Below are positions 8,620 to 18,056 of a DNA stretch of 57,537 nucleotides, piece by piece. Location of the stretch: contig NZ_NRRW01000022.1 of NCBI RefSeq assembly GCF_016583835.1, forward strand, positions 1-57,537, given 5' to 3'. The stretch comes from Thiococcus pfennigii. GTDB lineage: Bacteria > Pseudomonadota > Gammaproteobacteria > Chromatiales > Chromatiaceae. The notes under the pieces were generated by a model that had not been told where the DNA came from, ran no database searches, and saw only the letters and a list, made by a program, of their open reading frames with translations. Position numbers and translations under genes: made by a program. Every line of letters starts with the position of its first letter. Position 1 is the first letter of the stretch.

Positions 8620-9235
8620 CGCGCGGCACGGGGGGGCGCTGCGAACGAACAGGCCGATGCGCGCCGTAACCCGACAGCGGCCTCGGCGGGTACCGCGTTG
8701 CCAGCCGTCGGGTTACGCCCTGAGGGCTAACCCGACCTACGGCCCCGGCGAAGACCGGCACGACCCGTAGGTCGGGTGAGGCGCGCTGGCACGGCGGTCG
8801 CTGTGAACGAACAGCCCAGCGCGCGCCGTGACCCGACATGGGCCTCCGCGGACACCGCGTTGCCGGCCGTCGGGTTACGCCCCGAGGGGCTAACCCGACC
8901 TACGGCCCAGGCGAAGACCGGCACGGCCCGTAGGTCGGGTGAGGCGCGCTGGCACGGCGGTCGCCGAGCAGAAAGGCCCGTGCGCGCCGTAACCCGACAG
9001 CGGCCTCCGCAGGCACTGCGTTGCCGGCCGTCGGGTTACGCCCTGAGGGCTGACCCGACCTACGGCCCCGGCGAAGACCGGCACGGCCCGTAGGTCGGGT
9101 GAGGCGCGCTGGCACGGCGGTCGCTGTGAACGCACAGCCCAGCGCGCGCCGTAACCCGACAGCGGCCTCGGCGGGCACCGCGTTGCCGGCCGTTGGGCGA
9201 CGCCGGGGGCCAGCCCGACCAACGGTTCTGATGCG
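8620..9235. repeat. Palindromic repeat array with a period of about 160-163 bp
   Basis: At least three units carry GTAGGTCGGGTGAGG at 8767, 8930 and 9090, in the opposite orientation to the 290-610 and 28.4-kb clusters. Each contains TAACCCGAC...GTCGGGTTACG arms. The array-specific spacer GGTCGCTGTGAACGAACAG appears in the first and third units, and a variant (GGTCGCCGAGCAGAAAGG) is in the middle one. The array fills the space between two convergent 3' ends, the permease gene and smg. I see no gene in 8522-9318. Confidence 0.88.
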
Positions 9236-9318
9236 CTCTCGACGCGCAGGGGGGTCGCTTGCGGCGATGAGAATCGGGGAAACGAGCGAGGTCCGTTCCT
9301 CACCCCTGCCGGCGACCA

Positions 9319-9795
9319 TCAGTGCAGATAGACAGGCGCCTCGCTGTAGATCAGGCTCTCCATCTGGCTGAAGGCGTCTTCACGGCCCGGACGGTTCATC
9401 AGGACCAGCAGCACGACCCATTTGAGCTCGTCGAGGGTCACGATGGCCTGCTCGATGGCCAGCGCCCGTTCGATGACCAATTCGCGGCTCGCCGGATCCA
9501 GGATCCCGGTCTGCTCGAGGAACAGGAGCAGCCCGCGCGCCTCCAGATCGAGCTTGGCCGCCTCCATCTCCGTGTAGATCCGCATCGAGCTGTCTTGCAG
9601 CGTCAGATACGGCGACCAGTGCGACCCGTCGGCCAGGTCGTCGAGCCAGCGCAGGGCCTTGCGGATCTCGTCTTGAGTGAAGCCGGCCTGGGACAGCTCG
9701 TCCTCCAGTTCACCCTGGTCGACGGGTGGGTGGCTCTCGCCGTCCATGTAGTTTTCGTAGAGGTAGATCAATACGTCGAACATGTTTTCATACAT
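9319..9795 (-). CDS. smg: Smg family protein (DUF494)
   Basis: This 158-residue acidic, mostly helical protein begins MYENMFDVLIYLYENYMDGE and contains LSQAGFTQDEIRKALRWLDDL, the Smg/DUF494 pattern. Its biochemical function is not established. It is almost always found between dprA and topA in gammaproteobacteria. Here dprA lies 87 bp upstream as expected, but topA is about 5.4 kb further downstream. Confidence 0.93.
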   Translation of the reverse strand: MYENMFDVLIYLYENYMDGESHPPVDQGELEDELSQAGFTQDEIRKALRWLDDLADGSHWSPYLTLQDSSMRIYTEMEAAKLDLEARGLLLFLEQTGILDPASRELVIERALAIEQAIVTLDELKWVVLLVLMNRPGREDAFSQMESLIYSEAPVYLH

Positions 9796-9882
9796 TCAGA
9801 CAACCTCGCTACGACACCGTGCGCGCGATGCATCGCGTGCCCGATCCCCAGCTCGCGCGGACGCCGACCTCGACCGGCGCTT

Positions 9883-11049
9883 TCAAGAATCTTGGGCCGG
9901 CGCCACAGCGCGCCCAGTATCGCGGCAATAGCGGCCACCGGGGCAAGATGATACATAACCCTGCAATTCGAGCAACAAGAGCATCGAGGAGACCGACGCG
10001 GCCGGCAGGCCGCTGCGGGCGATGAGCTCATCGGGCGCGACCGGATCGTAGCCCATGCACTCGAGCAACTGCCGATAGTCCTCGTCGAGCTCATCGGCCG
10101 GCTCCGATTCCGGCCCCGCGGCAATCGCCGACGAGGCCGAGGCCAGGATCCCGCGCAGCAGGGGGGCAAGCTCGACCAGGATGTCGTCAGCCGTCTCGAC
10201 CAGCTTCGCCCCCTGACGGATCAGCAGATGACAGCCGCGGGCGCGCGGGTTGCGGATCGAGCCGGGCACGGCGAAGACCTCGCGGCCCTGCTCGGCGGCC
10301 AGGCGCGCCGTGATCAGCGAGCCGCTGCGCTCGGCCGCCTCCGTGACCAGGGTGCCGAGGCTCAGGCCGGCGATCAAGCGGTTGCGTCGCGGGAAGTGGG
10401 CCGGGCGCGGCCCGACCCCGGGCGGGTACTCGCTGACCAGCGCCCCGTTGGCAGCGATCCGGTGGGCGAGTTCGCGGTGCACGGCTGGGTAGACGCGATC
10501 CGGCCCGGTGCCGAGGACCGCGATCGTGCGCCCGGCCGCCAAGGCACCCTCGTGGGCGGCGCCATCGACGCCGGCGGCCAGGCCGCTGGTGATCGTCAGG
10601 CCCCGGGCGGCGAGCGCCGCGGCGAACTCGCGGGTCGCCTCGAGCCCCTGCGGCGTCGGCGTACGACTGCCGACGATCGCGAGCTGAGGATCGCCGAGCA
10701 CCGCGAGGTCGCCGCGCACGTACAGGACCAGCGGGGCATCGGGGATCTCGGCGAGTTGGGGCGGGTAGCCGGGATCCTCTCGCGTGAGCAGGTGCGCGCC
10801 CTCGCCGTCGGCCCAGGCGAGCGCGGCGGCGAGCGCGGCGCGATCCGGGTGCACGATGGCCTCGCAGGCGGCCGCGGACAGGCCGGACTCGGCCAACGCG
10901 GCTGCGCCGGCGGCGACGATCTCGGGTGCGCCGCCGAATCGCGCCGCCAGGCGCTCCAGCGTCTTGGGGCCGACGCCGGGGGCGGCCGCGAGGACCAGCC
11001 AGGGACAGCGTGGATCCCCGCTCGCGCCCGGCCGCCCGGGGCGCGCCAC
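9883..11049 (-). CDS. dprA: DNA-processing protein DprA (Smf)
   Basis: The product has 388 residues and starts at a GTG next to the stop of the LysM protein gene (TGAGTG). DprA binds incoming single-stranded DNA and loads RecA during natural transformation. Visible are an N-terminal SAM-like helical domain (APGVGPKTLERLAARFGG), the Rossmann-like core with IVGSRTPTPQGLE, TSGLAAGVDGAAHEGAL, VLGTGPDRVYPAVH and FPRRNRLIAGLS, and a C-terminal winged-helix segment (LIARSGLPAASVSSMLLLLE). It is complete by family standards. An operon with the upstream LysM gene is likely. Confidence 0.95.
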   Translation of the reverse strand: MARPGRPGASGDPRCPWLVLAAAPGVGPKTLERLAARFGGAPEIVAAGAAALAESGLSAAACEAIVHPDRAALAAALAWADGEGAHLLTREDPGYPPQLAEIPDAPLVLYVRGDLAVLGDPQLAIVGSRTPTPQGLEATREFAAALAARGLTITSGLAAGVDGAAHEGALAAGRTIAVLGTGPDRVYPAVHRELAHRIAANGALVSEYPPGVGPRPAHFPRRNRLIAGLSLGTLVTEAAERSGSLITARLAAEQGREVFAVPGSIRNPRARGCHLLIRQGAKLVETADDILVELAPLLRGILASASSAIAAGPESEPADELDEDYRQLLECMGYDPVAPDELIARSGLPAASVSSMLLLLELQGYVSSCPGGRYCRDTGRAVAPAQDS

Positions 11050-12246
11050 TCAGGTCTCCGGCGCGCCGACGCTGTCGAGGACCTTCATCGGCCGCTGGGC
11101 ATCCATCACGAGGGCGAAACTGACCCGCGGGAAGGCGCGAAAGACCAGCAGGAGACCAGAGCGCTCGTAGGGGGCGACATAGGTCGCCACCGGCTTGCGC
11201 GCGACGACATGGGGCGGCACCGGGGTGTCCTCGCCCGGGCGTCCGTCGTGCCAGTCGACGACGCGATACTTGTCGTACCAGAACTCGGCGTTCAGCGGGG
11301 ACTCGTCGCGCCAGTTGCGCCAGTCGGCGAGCCCGCCCTTGACGTCGTCGGGGCGCTCCTCGCCCCCCTGATAGACGGCGAAGACATGGCCGGAGGCCAC
11401 CCCGTCCGCACTGCCCCGGTTGAGCACGACCACATTGTACTGGCCGATCTGGGTGACCCCGTTGAGGACCCCGATGATGCGCCCGCGCAGCCCGGACGGG
11501 GCGGCCCGCGGCTCGAGCCGCCGCAGGGGCTCGGATTCGTTGGCCGGGATCAGCCGGTCGCCGACCGCGACCTCGACCTCGGAGCGCTCGATCCGCAGCC
11601 GCGCCGGATCGCCGGGGCGCTCGAGCTCGGCGTTGGCGACATAGGCGGCCTCGTAGCCGAGGACCTCCTCGGTGTCCGGATCGACGTAGGCCGGGCCGGG
11701 ACGGATGATGTCGAAGCTATCGACCTCGCCCGTCGCGATCGTGCGCACGTAGATGGAGTCCGCGAGCCCGGCGACGATGTGCTCCTCCGGGAAGCCGACG
11801 ACGTAGGGCGCTGCGTCCATCTCGACCTTGTCGAGGACGTAGGCTTGGGACAGGAAGGGCGCGATGACATTGGCGGGGACGACGGGGATCGCCCGATCGA
11901 GGGCCTCGACCCGGACCCGCGGCGTCAGCTTGACGGTGCGCATCCCGCCGCCCGCGCGGCCGATCCGCGGCTCGCCGTCGACCCAGGTCAGGACCAGGAC
12001 GTCGCCCGGATAGATCAGGTCCGGGTCACCGATGTCCGGATTCGCCTGCCAGATCTCGCCCCAGCGCCAGGGCTCGTGGAGGAAGCGCCCGGCGATGTCC
12101 CAGAGGGTATCCCCATGGCGCACGACATAACGGGTCGGGTGGTCGGGTTTGAGGGGCACCTCGGCGGCAGCGCCGGCCGCGAAGAGCGACAAGGCCAGAC
12201 CGAGGAGGATCCCTCCTCGCGGATACGATCGGGGTCTCGCGGCCAT
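11050..12246 (-). CDS. Secreted LysM-domain protein
   Basis: The product has 398 residues from the ATG at 12246, five bases after a GGAG. A GTG at 12252 overlaps that GGAG and is less likely. Residues 1-28 form a signal peptide ending GAAA. A single LysM peptidoglycan-binding motif follows at about 40-88 ([20 protein letters not shown] ... IYPGDVL). The remaining 300 residues match the LysM-containing protein family usually found just upstream of dprA in gammaproteobacteria, whose exact role is unknown. It is divergent from def. Confidence 0.88.
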   Translation of the reverse strand: MAARPRSYPRGGILLGLALSLFAAGAAAEVPLKPDHPTRYVVRHGDTLWDIAGRFLHEPWRWGEIWQANPDIGDPDLIYPGDVLVLTWVDGEPRIGRAGGGMRTVKLTPRVRVEALDRAIPVVPANVIAPFLSQAYVLDKVEMDAAPYVVGFPEEHIVAGLADSIYVRTIATGEVDSFDIIRPGPAYVDPDTEEVLGYEAAYVANAELERPGDPARLRIERSEVEVAVGDRLIPANESEPLRRLEPRAAPSGLRGRIIGVLNGVTQIGQYNVVVLNRGSADGVASGHVFAVYQGGEERPDDVKGGLADWRNWRDESPLNAEFWYDKYRVVDWHDGRPGEDTPVPPHVVARKPVATYVAPYERSGLLLVFRAFPRVSFALVMDAQRPMKVLDSVGAPET

Positions 12247-12281
12247 CAGCACTCCGGCTATTCGAAAGAGGATTCACCCGC

Positions 12282-12294
12282 CCCCATACTGGGG
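12282..12294. promoter_or_regulatory. Inverted repeat in the LysM/def divergent region
   Basis: A CCCCA-TAC-TGGGG inverted repeat lies in the 104-bp gap between the two divergent start codons, and an AT-richer CATATT (a possible def -10) follows it. Position suggests a shared operator or promoter element, but no known consensus is matched. Confidence 0.2.
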
Positions 12295-12350
12295 TGTACC
12301 ATGCCATATTAGCCCACAGATCAACCTGGGTTCCACTGCACATCAAGCCC

Positions 12351-12887
12351 ATGGCCATACTCGATATCCTGACCTTTCCCGATCCACGGCTGCGCAACCA
12401 GGCCAAGCCGGTGGCGATCGTCGACGAGCGCGTACGACGCATCGTCGACGACATGCTGGAGACCATGTACGAGGCCCCCGGCATCGGCCTGGCGGCGACC
12501 CAGGTCGGCATCGCGCAGCGCATCGTCGTCATCGACGTCTCCGAGCAGAAGAACGCACCGCTCTGTCTGATCAACCCCGAGATCATCGCCAAGGGCGGCG
12601 CGGCCGAGATGGAGGAGGGGTGCCTGTCGGTACCCGGCTTCCAAGAACCCGTGACGCGCGCCGCCTGGGTGCGCGCCGCGGCGCTCGATCGCGACGGCGC
12701 GCCCTTCGAGCTGGAGGCCGAGGGTCTGCTCGCGACCTGCATCCAGCACGAGATCGATCACCTCGACGGCAAGCTCTTCGTCGACTACATCTCCAGCCTC
12801 AAGCGCTACCGCATCCGCAAGCGACTGGAGAAGGAGCGACGCCTGCACCACCCGGCCGAGGCCGAACCCCGCCGCCGAGCCCTCTAG
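12351..12887 (+). CDS. def: Peptide deformylase
   Basis: The product has 178 residues starting [20 protein letters not shown]. The frame is open upstream, but this ATG matches the family start. Def removes the N-formyl group from nascent proteins using a ferrous (or zinc) ion. All three motifs are intact: [18 protein letters not shown] with the cysteine ligand, and QHEIDHLDG with the two histidine ligands and catalytic glutamate. It is the first gene of the def-fmt-rsmB group. Confidence 0.97.
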   Translation: MAILDILTFPDPRLRNQAKPVAIVDERVRRIVDDMLETMYEAPGIGLAATQVGIAQRIVVIDVSEQKNAPLCLINPEIIAKGGAAEMEEGCLSVPGFQEPVTRAAWVRAAALDRDGAPFELEAEGLLATCIQHEIDHLDGKLFVDYISSLKRYRIRKRLEKERRLHHPAEAEPRRRAL

Positions 12888-12906
12888 GCATCGCTACGAC
12901 CCACCG

Positions 12907-12930
12907 ACGGGGCCGCGCGAGCGGCCCCGT
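12907..12930. terminator. GC-rich hairpin between def and fmt
   Basis: A perfect 10-bp stem (ACGGGGCCGC / GCGGCCCCGT) with a GCGA tetraloop lies in the 68-bp def-fmt gap. No T run follows. It may be an attenuator or an mRNA-stabilising hairpin rather than a full terminator, since def and fmt are usually co-expressed. Confidence 0.4.
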
Positions 12931-12955
12931 GCCAATACGGCCTCACCCGAGACCC

Positions 12956-13891
12956 ATGCACGACATCAAGATCGTCTTCGCCGGCACGCCCGAGTTCTCG
13001 GTCCCGTGCCTGACCGCCCTACTCGCCGGCCCGGGGCAGGTCGTTGCCGTCTATACCCAGCCGGACCGCCCGGCCGGTCGTGGCCGACGCCTCGCGGCGA
13101 GCCCGGTCAAGGAGGCGGCCCTCGCCGATGACCTGCCGGTTCGCCAGCCGGCGACGCTGAAGGACCCGGCGGCCGTCACCGAACTCGCGGCGTTCGCGCC
13201 CGACCTCATGGTGGTCGTCGCCTATGGCCTGCTGTTGCCGCCCGCCGTCCTCGCCACGCCCCGGCTCGGCTGCATCAACGTCCATGCCTCGCTGCTGCCG
13301 CGCTGGCGCGGGGCCGCGCCGATCCAGCGGGCGCTGCTCGCCGGCGACACCGAGACCGGGATCACGATCATGGGCATGGAGGCCGGCCTCGACACAGGCC
13401 CGATGTACCTCGCCCGCACGACGCCGATCGACCCGCGCGACACCGGCGGCAGCCTCCACGATCGGCTCGCCCGGCTCGGCGCCGAGGCGCTGCGCGCGGC
13501 CCTGCCCGGCATCCTCGACGGCACCCTGCACCCGCAGCCGCAGGACCCGCGCCTGGCGACCTACGCGAAGAAGCTGACCAAGGAGGAGGCCCTGATCGAC
13601 TGGACCCGACCGGCCACGGCGATCGAACGGCAGGTCCGCGCCTTCGATCCCTGGCCTGTCGCCGAGACCCGTCTGGGCCAGACGACGCTGCGCATTTGGG
13701 AGGCCTATGCAGTCGATACGACCGCCGACGCCACCCCCGGGGCCGTCGTCGCAACCGGGCGGGACGGCGTCGAGGTCGCGACCGGCGAGGGTCGCCTGCG
13801 GATCACCCGCGTGCAGCCCCCGGGCAAGCGCCCGATGAGCGCCGCCGACTACCTCAACGCCCACCGATTGGATGGCCAGCACCTTGGCTGA
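12956..13891 (+). CDS. fmt: Methionyl-tRNA formyltransferase
   Basis: The product has 311 residues and starts MHDIKIVFAGTPEFSVPCLT, the normal family start, although the frame is open far upstream. Fmt formylates initiator Met-tRNA with 10-formyl-tetrahydrofolate. Landmarks are the catalytic-domain segment NVHASLLPRWRGAAPIQRAL and GITIMGMEAGLDTGPM, followed by a C-terminal OB-like domain (IRAFDPWP-like VRAFDPWPVAET). Its 3' end overlaps rsmB by 20 bp. Confidence 0.96.
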   Translation: MHDIKIVFAGTPEFSVPCLTALLAGPGQVVAVYTQPDRPAGRGRRLAASPVKEAALADDLPVRQPATLKDPAAVTELAAFAPDLMVVVAYGLLLPPAVLATPRLGCINVHASLLPRWRGAAPIQRALLAGDTETGITIMGMEAGLDTGPMYLARTTPIDPRDTGGSLHDRLARLGAEALRAALPGILDGTLHPQPQDPRLATYAKKLTKEEALIDWTRPATAIERQVRAFDPWPVAETRLGQTTLRIWEAYAVDTTADATPGAVVATGRDGVEVATGEGRLRITRVQPPGKRPMSAADYLNAHRLDGQHLG

Positions 13892-15245
13892 GCCGACCCC
13901 GCGCGCCACCACCGCAGGCGCCGGCGCCGAGGTCCGCGCCCGAGCCGCGCGTGTCGTCCAGGCCGTGCGCGCCGACGGCCGCTCGCTGACCGTCGCCCTG
14001 GCCCAACTGCCGCCGTTCGACGACCCGCGCGACCGGGCCCTGACCCAGGAACTCTGCTTCGGCACCCTGCGCGCGCTGCCGCGGCTGGAGGCCCTGGGTG
14101 CCGTCCTCGCCGATCGCCCGGTGAAGTCGATGGATCAGGACATCGCGGCCCTGATCCTGATCGGGCTCTACCAACTCGCCGAGACGCGCGTGCCGGCCCA
14201 CGCCGCCGTCGCCGCAACCGTCGCCGCCACCCGCCTCCTCGGCAAGCCGCGCGCGGCCGGCCTCGTCAACGCGCAGCTGCGCCGCTATCTGCGCGAGCGC
14301 GCCTCGCTCGAGGCCCGCGTTGCGCGCCAGCCGGGCGTCGCGGGGCTGTTTCCACAATGGCTGCAAGAGCGGCTGACGCGGACCTGGCCCGAGCATTGGC
14401 CGGCGATCATCGAGGCGAGCAACGCCCGCCCACCGATGACGTTGCGCGTCAACGTCATGAAGACGACCCGCCGGGCCTATGCCGAGGCCCTCGCCGCCGC
14501 CGGGCTGACGGCCCGCCCGGTGGCCGGGGCACCGTCCGGGCTGATGCTCGATGCCCCGGTGCCGGTCACCCGCCTGCCCGGCTTCGCCGACGGCCTGGTC
14601 TCGGTCCAGGACGGCGGCGCCCAGCTCGCCGCCGAACTGCTCGACGCCCAGCCCGGCGAGCGGGTCCTCGACGCCTGCGCCGCCCCCGGCGGCAAGAGCG
14701 CCCACCTCCTCGAGCGCGCCGGCGGCCGGGTCGCCCTGACGGCCCTCGACAGCGACCCGATCCGCCTCGCCCGGGTGCACGAGACCCTCGCCCGCCTGGG
14801 CCTCGCCGCGACCGCCGTGATCGCGGCCGACGCCGCGGCCCCGACCGACGAGGACCTGACCACGGGCTGGGCGGCGCAACGCTACGACCGCATCCTGCTC
14901 GACGTCCCCTGCTCGGCGACCGGCGTGATCCGCCGCCACCCCGACATCAAGTGGCTGCGCCGCCCGAGCGACCTGCACCGCCTCGCCGCCCAGCAGGCGC
15001 GCCTCCTCGAGGCCGTGTGGCCGCTCCTCGCACTCGGCGGGCGGCTGCTCTACACGACCTGCTCGCTGCTGCCGGAGGAGAACGAGGAACAGATCTCGGC
15101 CTTCCTCGCCCGCCACCCGGACGCCACCGAGGGCCCGATCGCCGGCCCCTGGGGCCTCGCCCGCCGCCATGGGCGCCAGACGCTGCCGACCCGCCGTGGC
15201 CCCGACGGCTTCTACTTCGCCCTGCTGCACAAGGCGGCGCCATGA
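13872..15245 (+). CDS. rsmB: 16S rRNA (cytosine-967-C5)-methyltransferase RsmB
   Basis: This 457-residue protein has an N-terminal NusB-like RNA-binding domain (about residues 15-155) and a C-terminal Rossmann methyltransferase domain. SAM motif I is VLDACAAPGGKSAHLLE. The two cysteines of m5C enzymes are in DVPCSATGVIRRHPDIKW and YTTCSLLPEENEEQ. It overlaps fmt at its start and shares an ATGA with the next gene, so fmt, rsmB, DUF4390 and ntrY are probably one transcript. Confidence 0.96.
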   Translation: MASTLAEPTPRATTAGAGAEVRARAARVVQAVRADGRSLTVALAQLPPFDDPRDRALTQELCFGTLRALPRLEALGAVLADRPVKSMDQDIAALILIGLYQLAETRVPAHAAVAATVAATRLLGKPRAAGLVNAQLRRYLRERASLEARVARQPGVAGLFPQWLQERLTRTWPEHWPAIIEASNARPPMTLRVNVMKTTRRAYAEALAAAGLTARPVAGAPSGLMLDAPVPVTRLPGFADGLVSVQDGGAQLAAELLDAQPGERVLDACAAPGGKSAHLLERAGGRVALTALDSDPIRLARVHETLARLGLAATAVIAADAAAPTDEDLTTGWAAQRYDRILLDVPCSATGVIRRHPDIKWLRRPSDLHRLAAQQARLLEAVWPLLALGGRLLYTTCSLLPEENEEQISAFLARHPDATEGPIAGPWGLARRHGRQTLPTRRGPDGFYFALLHKAAP

Positions 15246-15802
15246 CGCGGCGCCGACGCCTATCCGTGATCGCCTGCGCCCTCTGGCTCGCGACCCTGAG
15301 CCTAGGCGCAGCGGCCGCCGAGATCCATGTCAGAGACGTGTCGATCCGGCTCGAGGACGGCGTCTACCTAATGGACGGGCACATCGACTTCGACCTCAGC
15401 GACACGGCCCTGGAGGCCCTCGACAACGGCGTACCGCTGACCTTCGAGCTGCATGTGCAGGTCCGTCGCGCCGGGGCCTGGATCTGGGAGGGGAGCCTCT
15501 ACGACCAGCAGGTGCGCCACAGGATCAGCTACAAGCCGCTCTCCGAGCGCTACTCGATCGACGAGACGACCGGCGACGGCGGCAGTTTCGTCACCCGCGA
15601 CGCCGCCCTGGCTGCCCTCGGCACCCTGCGCGACTTCCCGCTCGTCGAGCATCGTCACATCGACCCCGACGAGGACTACGCGGTCGAGATCCACGTAGCC
15701 CTCGACATCGATGAGCTACCACTGCCGCTGCGCCCGATCGCCTACCTCAAGCCATCCTGGAAACTCGAGAGCAAGTGGAGCAAGTGGCCGCTGGAACCCT
15801 GA
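15242..15802 (+). CDS. DUF4390-domain secreted protein
   Basis: The product has 186 residues and starts at an ATGA overlap with rsmB. An N-terminal signal peptide (ending near GAAAAEI) is followed by a beta-rich domain with HVRDVSIRLEDGVYLMDG, FDLSDTALEALDNGVPLTFE and a C-terminal RPIAYLKPSWKLESKWSKWP. That is the DUF4390 pattern, almost always found between rsmB and ntrY in gammaproteobacteria. Its function is unknown. A periplasmic partner of the NtrY kinase is a reasonable guess from context only. Its end overlaps ntrY by 28 bp. Confidence 0.85.
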   Translation: MTRRRRLSVIACALWLATLSLGAAAAEIHVRDVSIRLEDGVYLMDGHIDFDLSDTALEALDNGVPLTFELHVQVRRAGAWIWEGSLYDQQVRHRISYKPLSERYSIDETTGDGGSFVTRDAALAALGTLRDFPLVEHRHIDPDEDYAVEIHVALDIDELPLPLRPIAYLKPSWKLESKWSKWPLEP

Positions 15803-17973
15803 AATGGCTCGGCCGCCTGGGCGCCCTGCCGGCCGCGGTCCTCCTGGTCTCGCTGTTCGTCGCGCTGACCCTGATGAGCGATGCGGTCCAGAACTCGGAG
15901 ACGCTGAGCCGTCTGTTCGTCCCACTGCTAATGACGGTGCTCGCGGGTCTGGCGATCCTGGCGCTGGTCGTCGCCGTCAACATCGTCCGACTCGTGCGCC
16001 GCTACCGCAGCCAGGCGGCCGGCTCGCGCCTGACCGGGCGTCTCGTCCTCCTCTTCGCGCTGATCTCGCTGCTGCCGGTCGGGATCGTCTACTACTTCTC
16101 GTTGATCTTCCTGCTGCGGGGCATCGACAGCTGGTTCGACGTCCAGATCGATCAGGCGATGCAGGACGCCCTGACGCTCAGCCAGGCATCGCTCGACCTC
16201 AATCAGCGCACGCTGCTCAAGTACACCGAGCAGCTCCTCGCCGGCATCGAGGACCGCTCCTCGACCGCGCTGGCCCTGAGCCTCGGCGAGCTGCGCCGCC
16301 AGGCCGGGGCGATCGAACTGACCGTCTTCGGCCCCTCGGGCCAGGTCTACGGCACCGCCAACGAGGACCCGACCAAGCTCGTGCCGGCCTACCCGGAACG
16401 CGAGATCCTCCAGGCGGTGCGCCAGGGCACCAACCACGTCGGGCTAGACAACCGCGGCGGCGGCAGCGAGCTGATCATCCGGGTCCTGGTCGGCGACCCG
16501 GGCGGGCGCCCCCTGCAGCTCCAGGCGATCTTCCCGACCTCGGAGCGCATCAGCGAGCTCTCGGCGCATCTCGAGGAGGCCTACAACCGCTACACCGAGC
16601 TCGCCTACCTGCGCCGCTCGCTGAAGCTCAGCTTCTCTCTAACCCTGTCGCTGGTCCTGCTCTTCGGCCTGATGGCGGCCCTGATGGCCGCCTTCCACAC
16701 CGCCGGGCGGCTGGTCGCACCGATCGCCGATCTCGCCCGCGGCACCCGTGCCGTCGCCGAGGGCGACTACGAGCAGCAGCTGCCGATGCCGCGCCACGAC
16801 GACGAACTGGCCTTCCTCGTCGCCTCCTTCAACGCGATGACCCGGGGCATCGCCAACGCCCGCGACGCCGCCGACCGCAGCCAACAAGCCGTCGAGGCCC
16901 AGCGCGCCTACCTGGAGACCGTCCTCGGGCGACTCTCCTCGGGGGTCGTCACCTTCGATACCGAGTACCGGCTGCGCACCGCCAACCCAGCCGCGCATCA
17001 GATCCTCAGGCTCTCGCTGGCCTCCGATGCGACCCCGACCCCGGAGGGGCTCGCGCAGTGCTACCCGGACCTCGTGCCCTGGGCCGAGGCGGTGCGCCGG
17101 CACCTGGATGGCGACACCGACTGGCGCACCGAGATCACCCTCTTCAACGGCGAAGGCCGCCAGGTCCTGCTGTGCCGGGGCAGCCCGCTGCGCCAGCCCG
17201 ACGGCGAGGCGAACGGCCACGTCGTCGTCTTCGACGACATCACGACCCTGATCACGGCCCAGCGCGATGCCGCCTGGGGCGAGGTGGCCCGGCGCCTGGC
17301 ACACGAGATCAAGAATCCGCTGACGCCGATCCAGCTCTCGACCGAGCGGATGCGCCACAAGCTGCTCGCCAAGCTGCCCGAGCAGGAGGCCGGCATCCTC
17401 GATCGCGCGACCCGCACCATCGTCCAGCAGGTCGAGGCGATGAAGTCGATGGTCAACGACTTCTCGAACTACGCCCGCACGCCCGAAATCCAGAAGACCC
17501 CGTTCGCCCTCGACAAGCTGATCGCCGACGTGCTCGACCTCTACCGCAGCGCCGGCGGCAAGGTCCAGCTACAGGCGGCACTCGCCACGGGCGACGCCCG
17601 GATCAAGGGCGACCCGCTGCGGCTGCGCCAGGTCGTCCACAACCTCGTGAAGAACGCCCAGGAGGCGCTCGAGAAGCGCAACGACGGGCACATCCTGGTC
17701 GCGACCCGGCGCCTCGAGGAACGCGACGGGACCATGCTCGAGCTCACCGTCACCGACGACGGCCCGGGGATCCCGCACGAACTCCTGGAAAACCTCTTCG
17801 AGCCCTATATCACGACCAAGAGCCGAGGGACCGGGCTCGGCCTGGCCATCGTCAAGAAGATTATCGAGGAGCACGGCGGTATCATCTGGGCCGAGAACCT
17901 CATGCCGGGGGCGCGGATCATCGCGCGCCTGCCCGCTTGGCGGGAACCGGCCGAGGACGAAGCGACGGCCTGA
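15775..17973 (+). CDS. ntrY: Membrane sensor histidine kinase NtrY
   Basis: The product has 732 residues. There are three hydrophobic segments in the first 130 residues, a long extracytoplasmic loop, and a fourth membrane helix near residue 290 (SLTLSLVLLFGLMAALMAAF). Then come HAMP (about 300-355), PAS (about 375-480), the HisKA phosphoacceptor in RRLAHEIKNPLTPIQLS (His510), and an HATPase_c domain with NLVKNAQEAL, DDGPGIP and GTGLGLAIVKKI. This is NtrY architecture. In other bacteria NtrY/NtrX respond to nitrogen, redox or envelope state. The signal here is unknown. ntrX starts 83 bp downstream. Confidence 0.92.
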   Translation: MEQVAAGTLKWLGRLGALPAAVLLVSLFVALTLMSDAVQNSETLSRLFVPLLMTVLAGLAILALVVAVNIVRLVRRYRSQAAGSRLTGRLVLLFALISLLPVGIVYYFSLIFLLRGIDSWFDVQIDQAMQDALTLSQASLDLNQRTLLKYTEQLLAGIEDRSSTALALSLGELRRQAGAIELTVFGPSGQVYGTANEDPTKLVPAYPEREILQAVRQGTNHVGLDNRGGGSELIIRVLVGDPGGRPLQLQAIFPTSERISELSAHLEEAYNRYTELAYLRRSLKLSFSLTLSLVLLFGLMAALMAAFHTAGRLVAPIADLARGTRAVAEGDYEQQLPMPRHDDELAFLVASFNAMTRGIANARDAADRSQQAVEAQRAYLETVLGRLSSGVVTFDTEYRLRTANPAAHQILRLSLASDATPTPEGLAQCYPDLVPWAEAVRRHLDGDTDWRTEITLFNGEGRQVLLCRGSPLRQPDGEANGHVVVFDDITTLITAQRDAAWGEVARRLAHEIKNPLTPIQLSTERMRHKLLAKLPEQEAGILDRATRTIVQQVEAMKSMVNDFSNYARTPEIQKTPFALDKLIADVLDLYRSAGGKVQLQAALATGDARIKGDPLRLRQVVHNLVKNAQEALEKRNDGHILVATRRLEERDGTMLELTVTDDGPGIPHELLENLFEPYITTKSRGTGLGLAIVKKIIEEHGGIIWAENLMPGARIIARLPAWREPAEDEATA

Positions 17974-18056
17974 CGCGCACCGCGGGCCGACGATGACGAT
18001 GTTAGGGCGCCCGGACCCGACATCCGGTCCAGCGGTGCCAGCCACGACGGAGAACC

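Noticed and set aside
10228-12312. Long plus-strand open frame across dprA and the LysM gene
   Set aside because: Shadow of two well-supported genes; no ribosome site and no recognisable domain.
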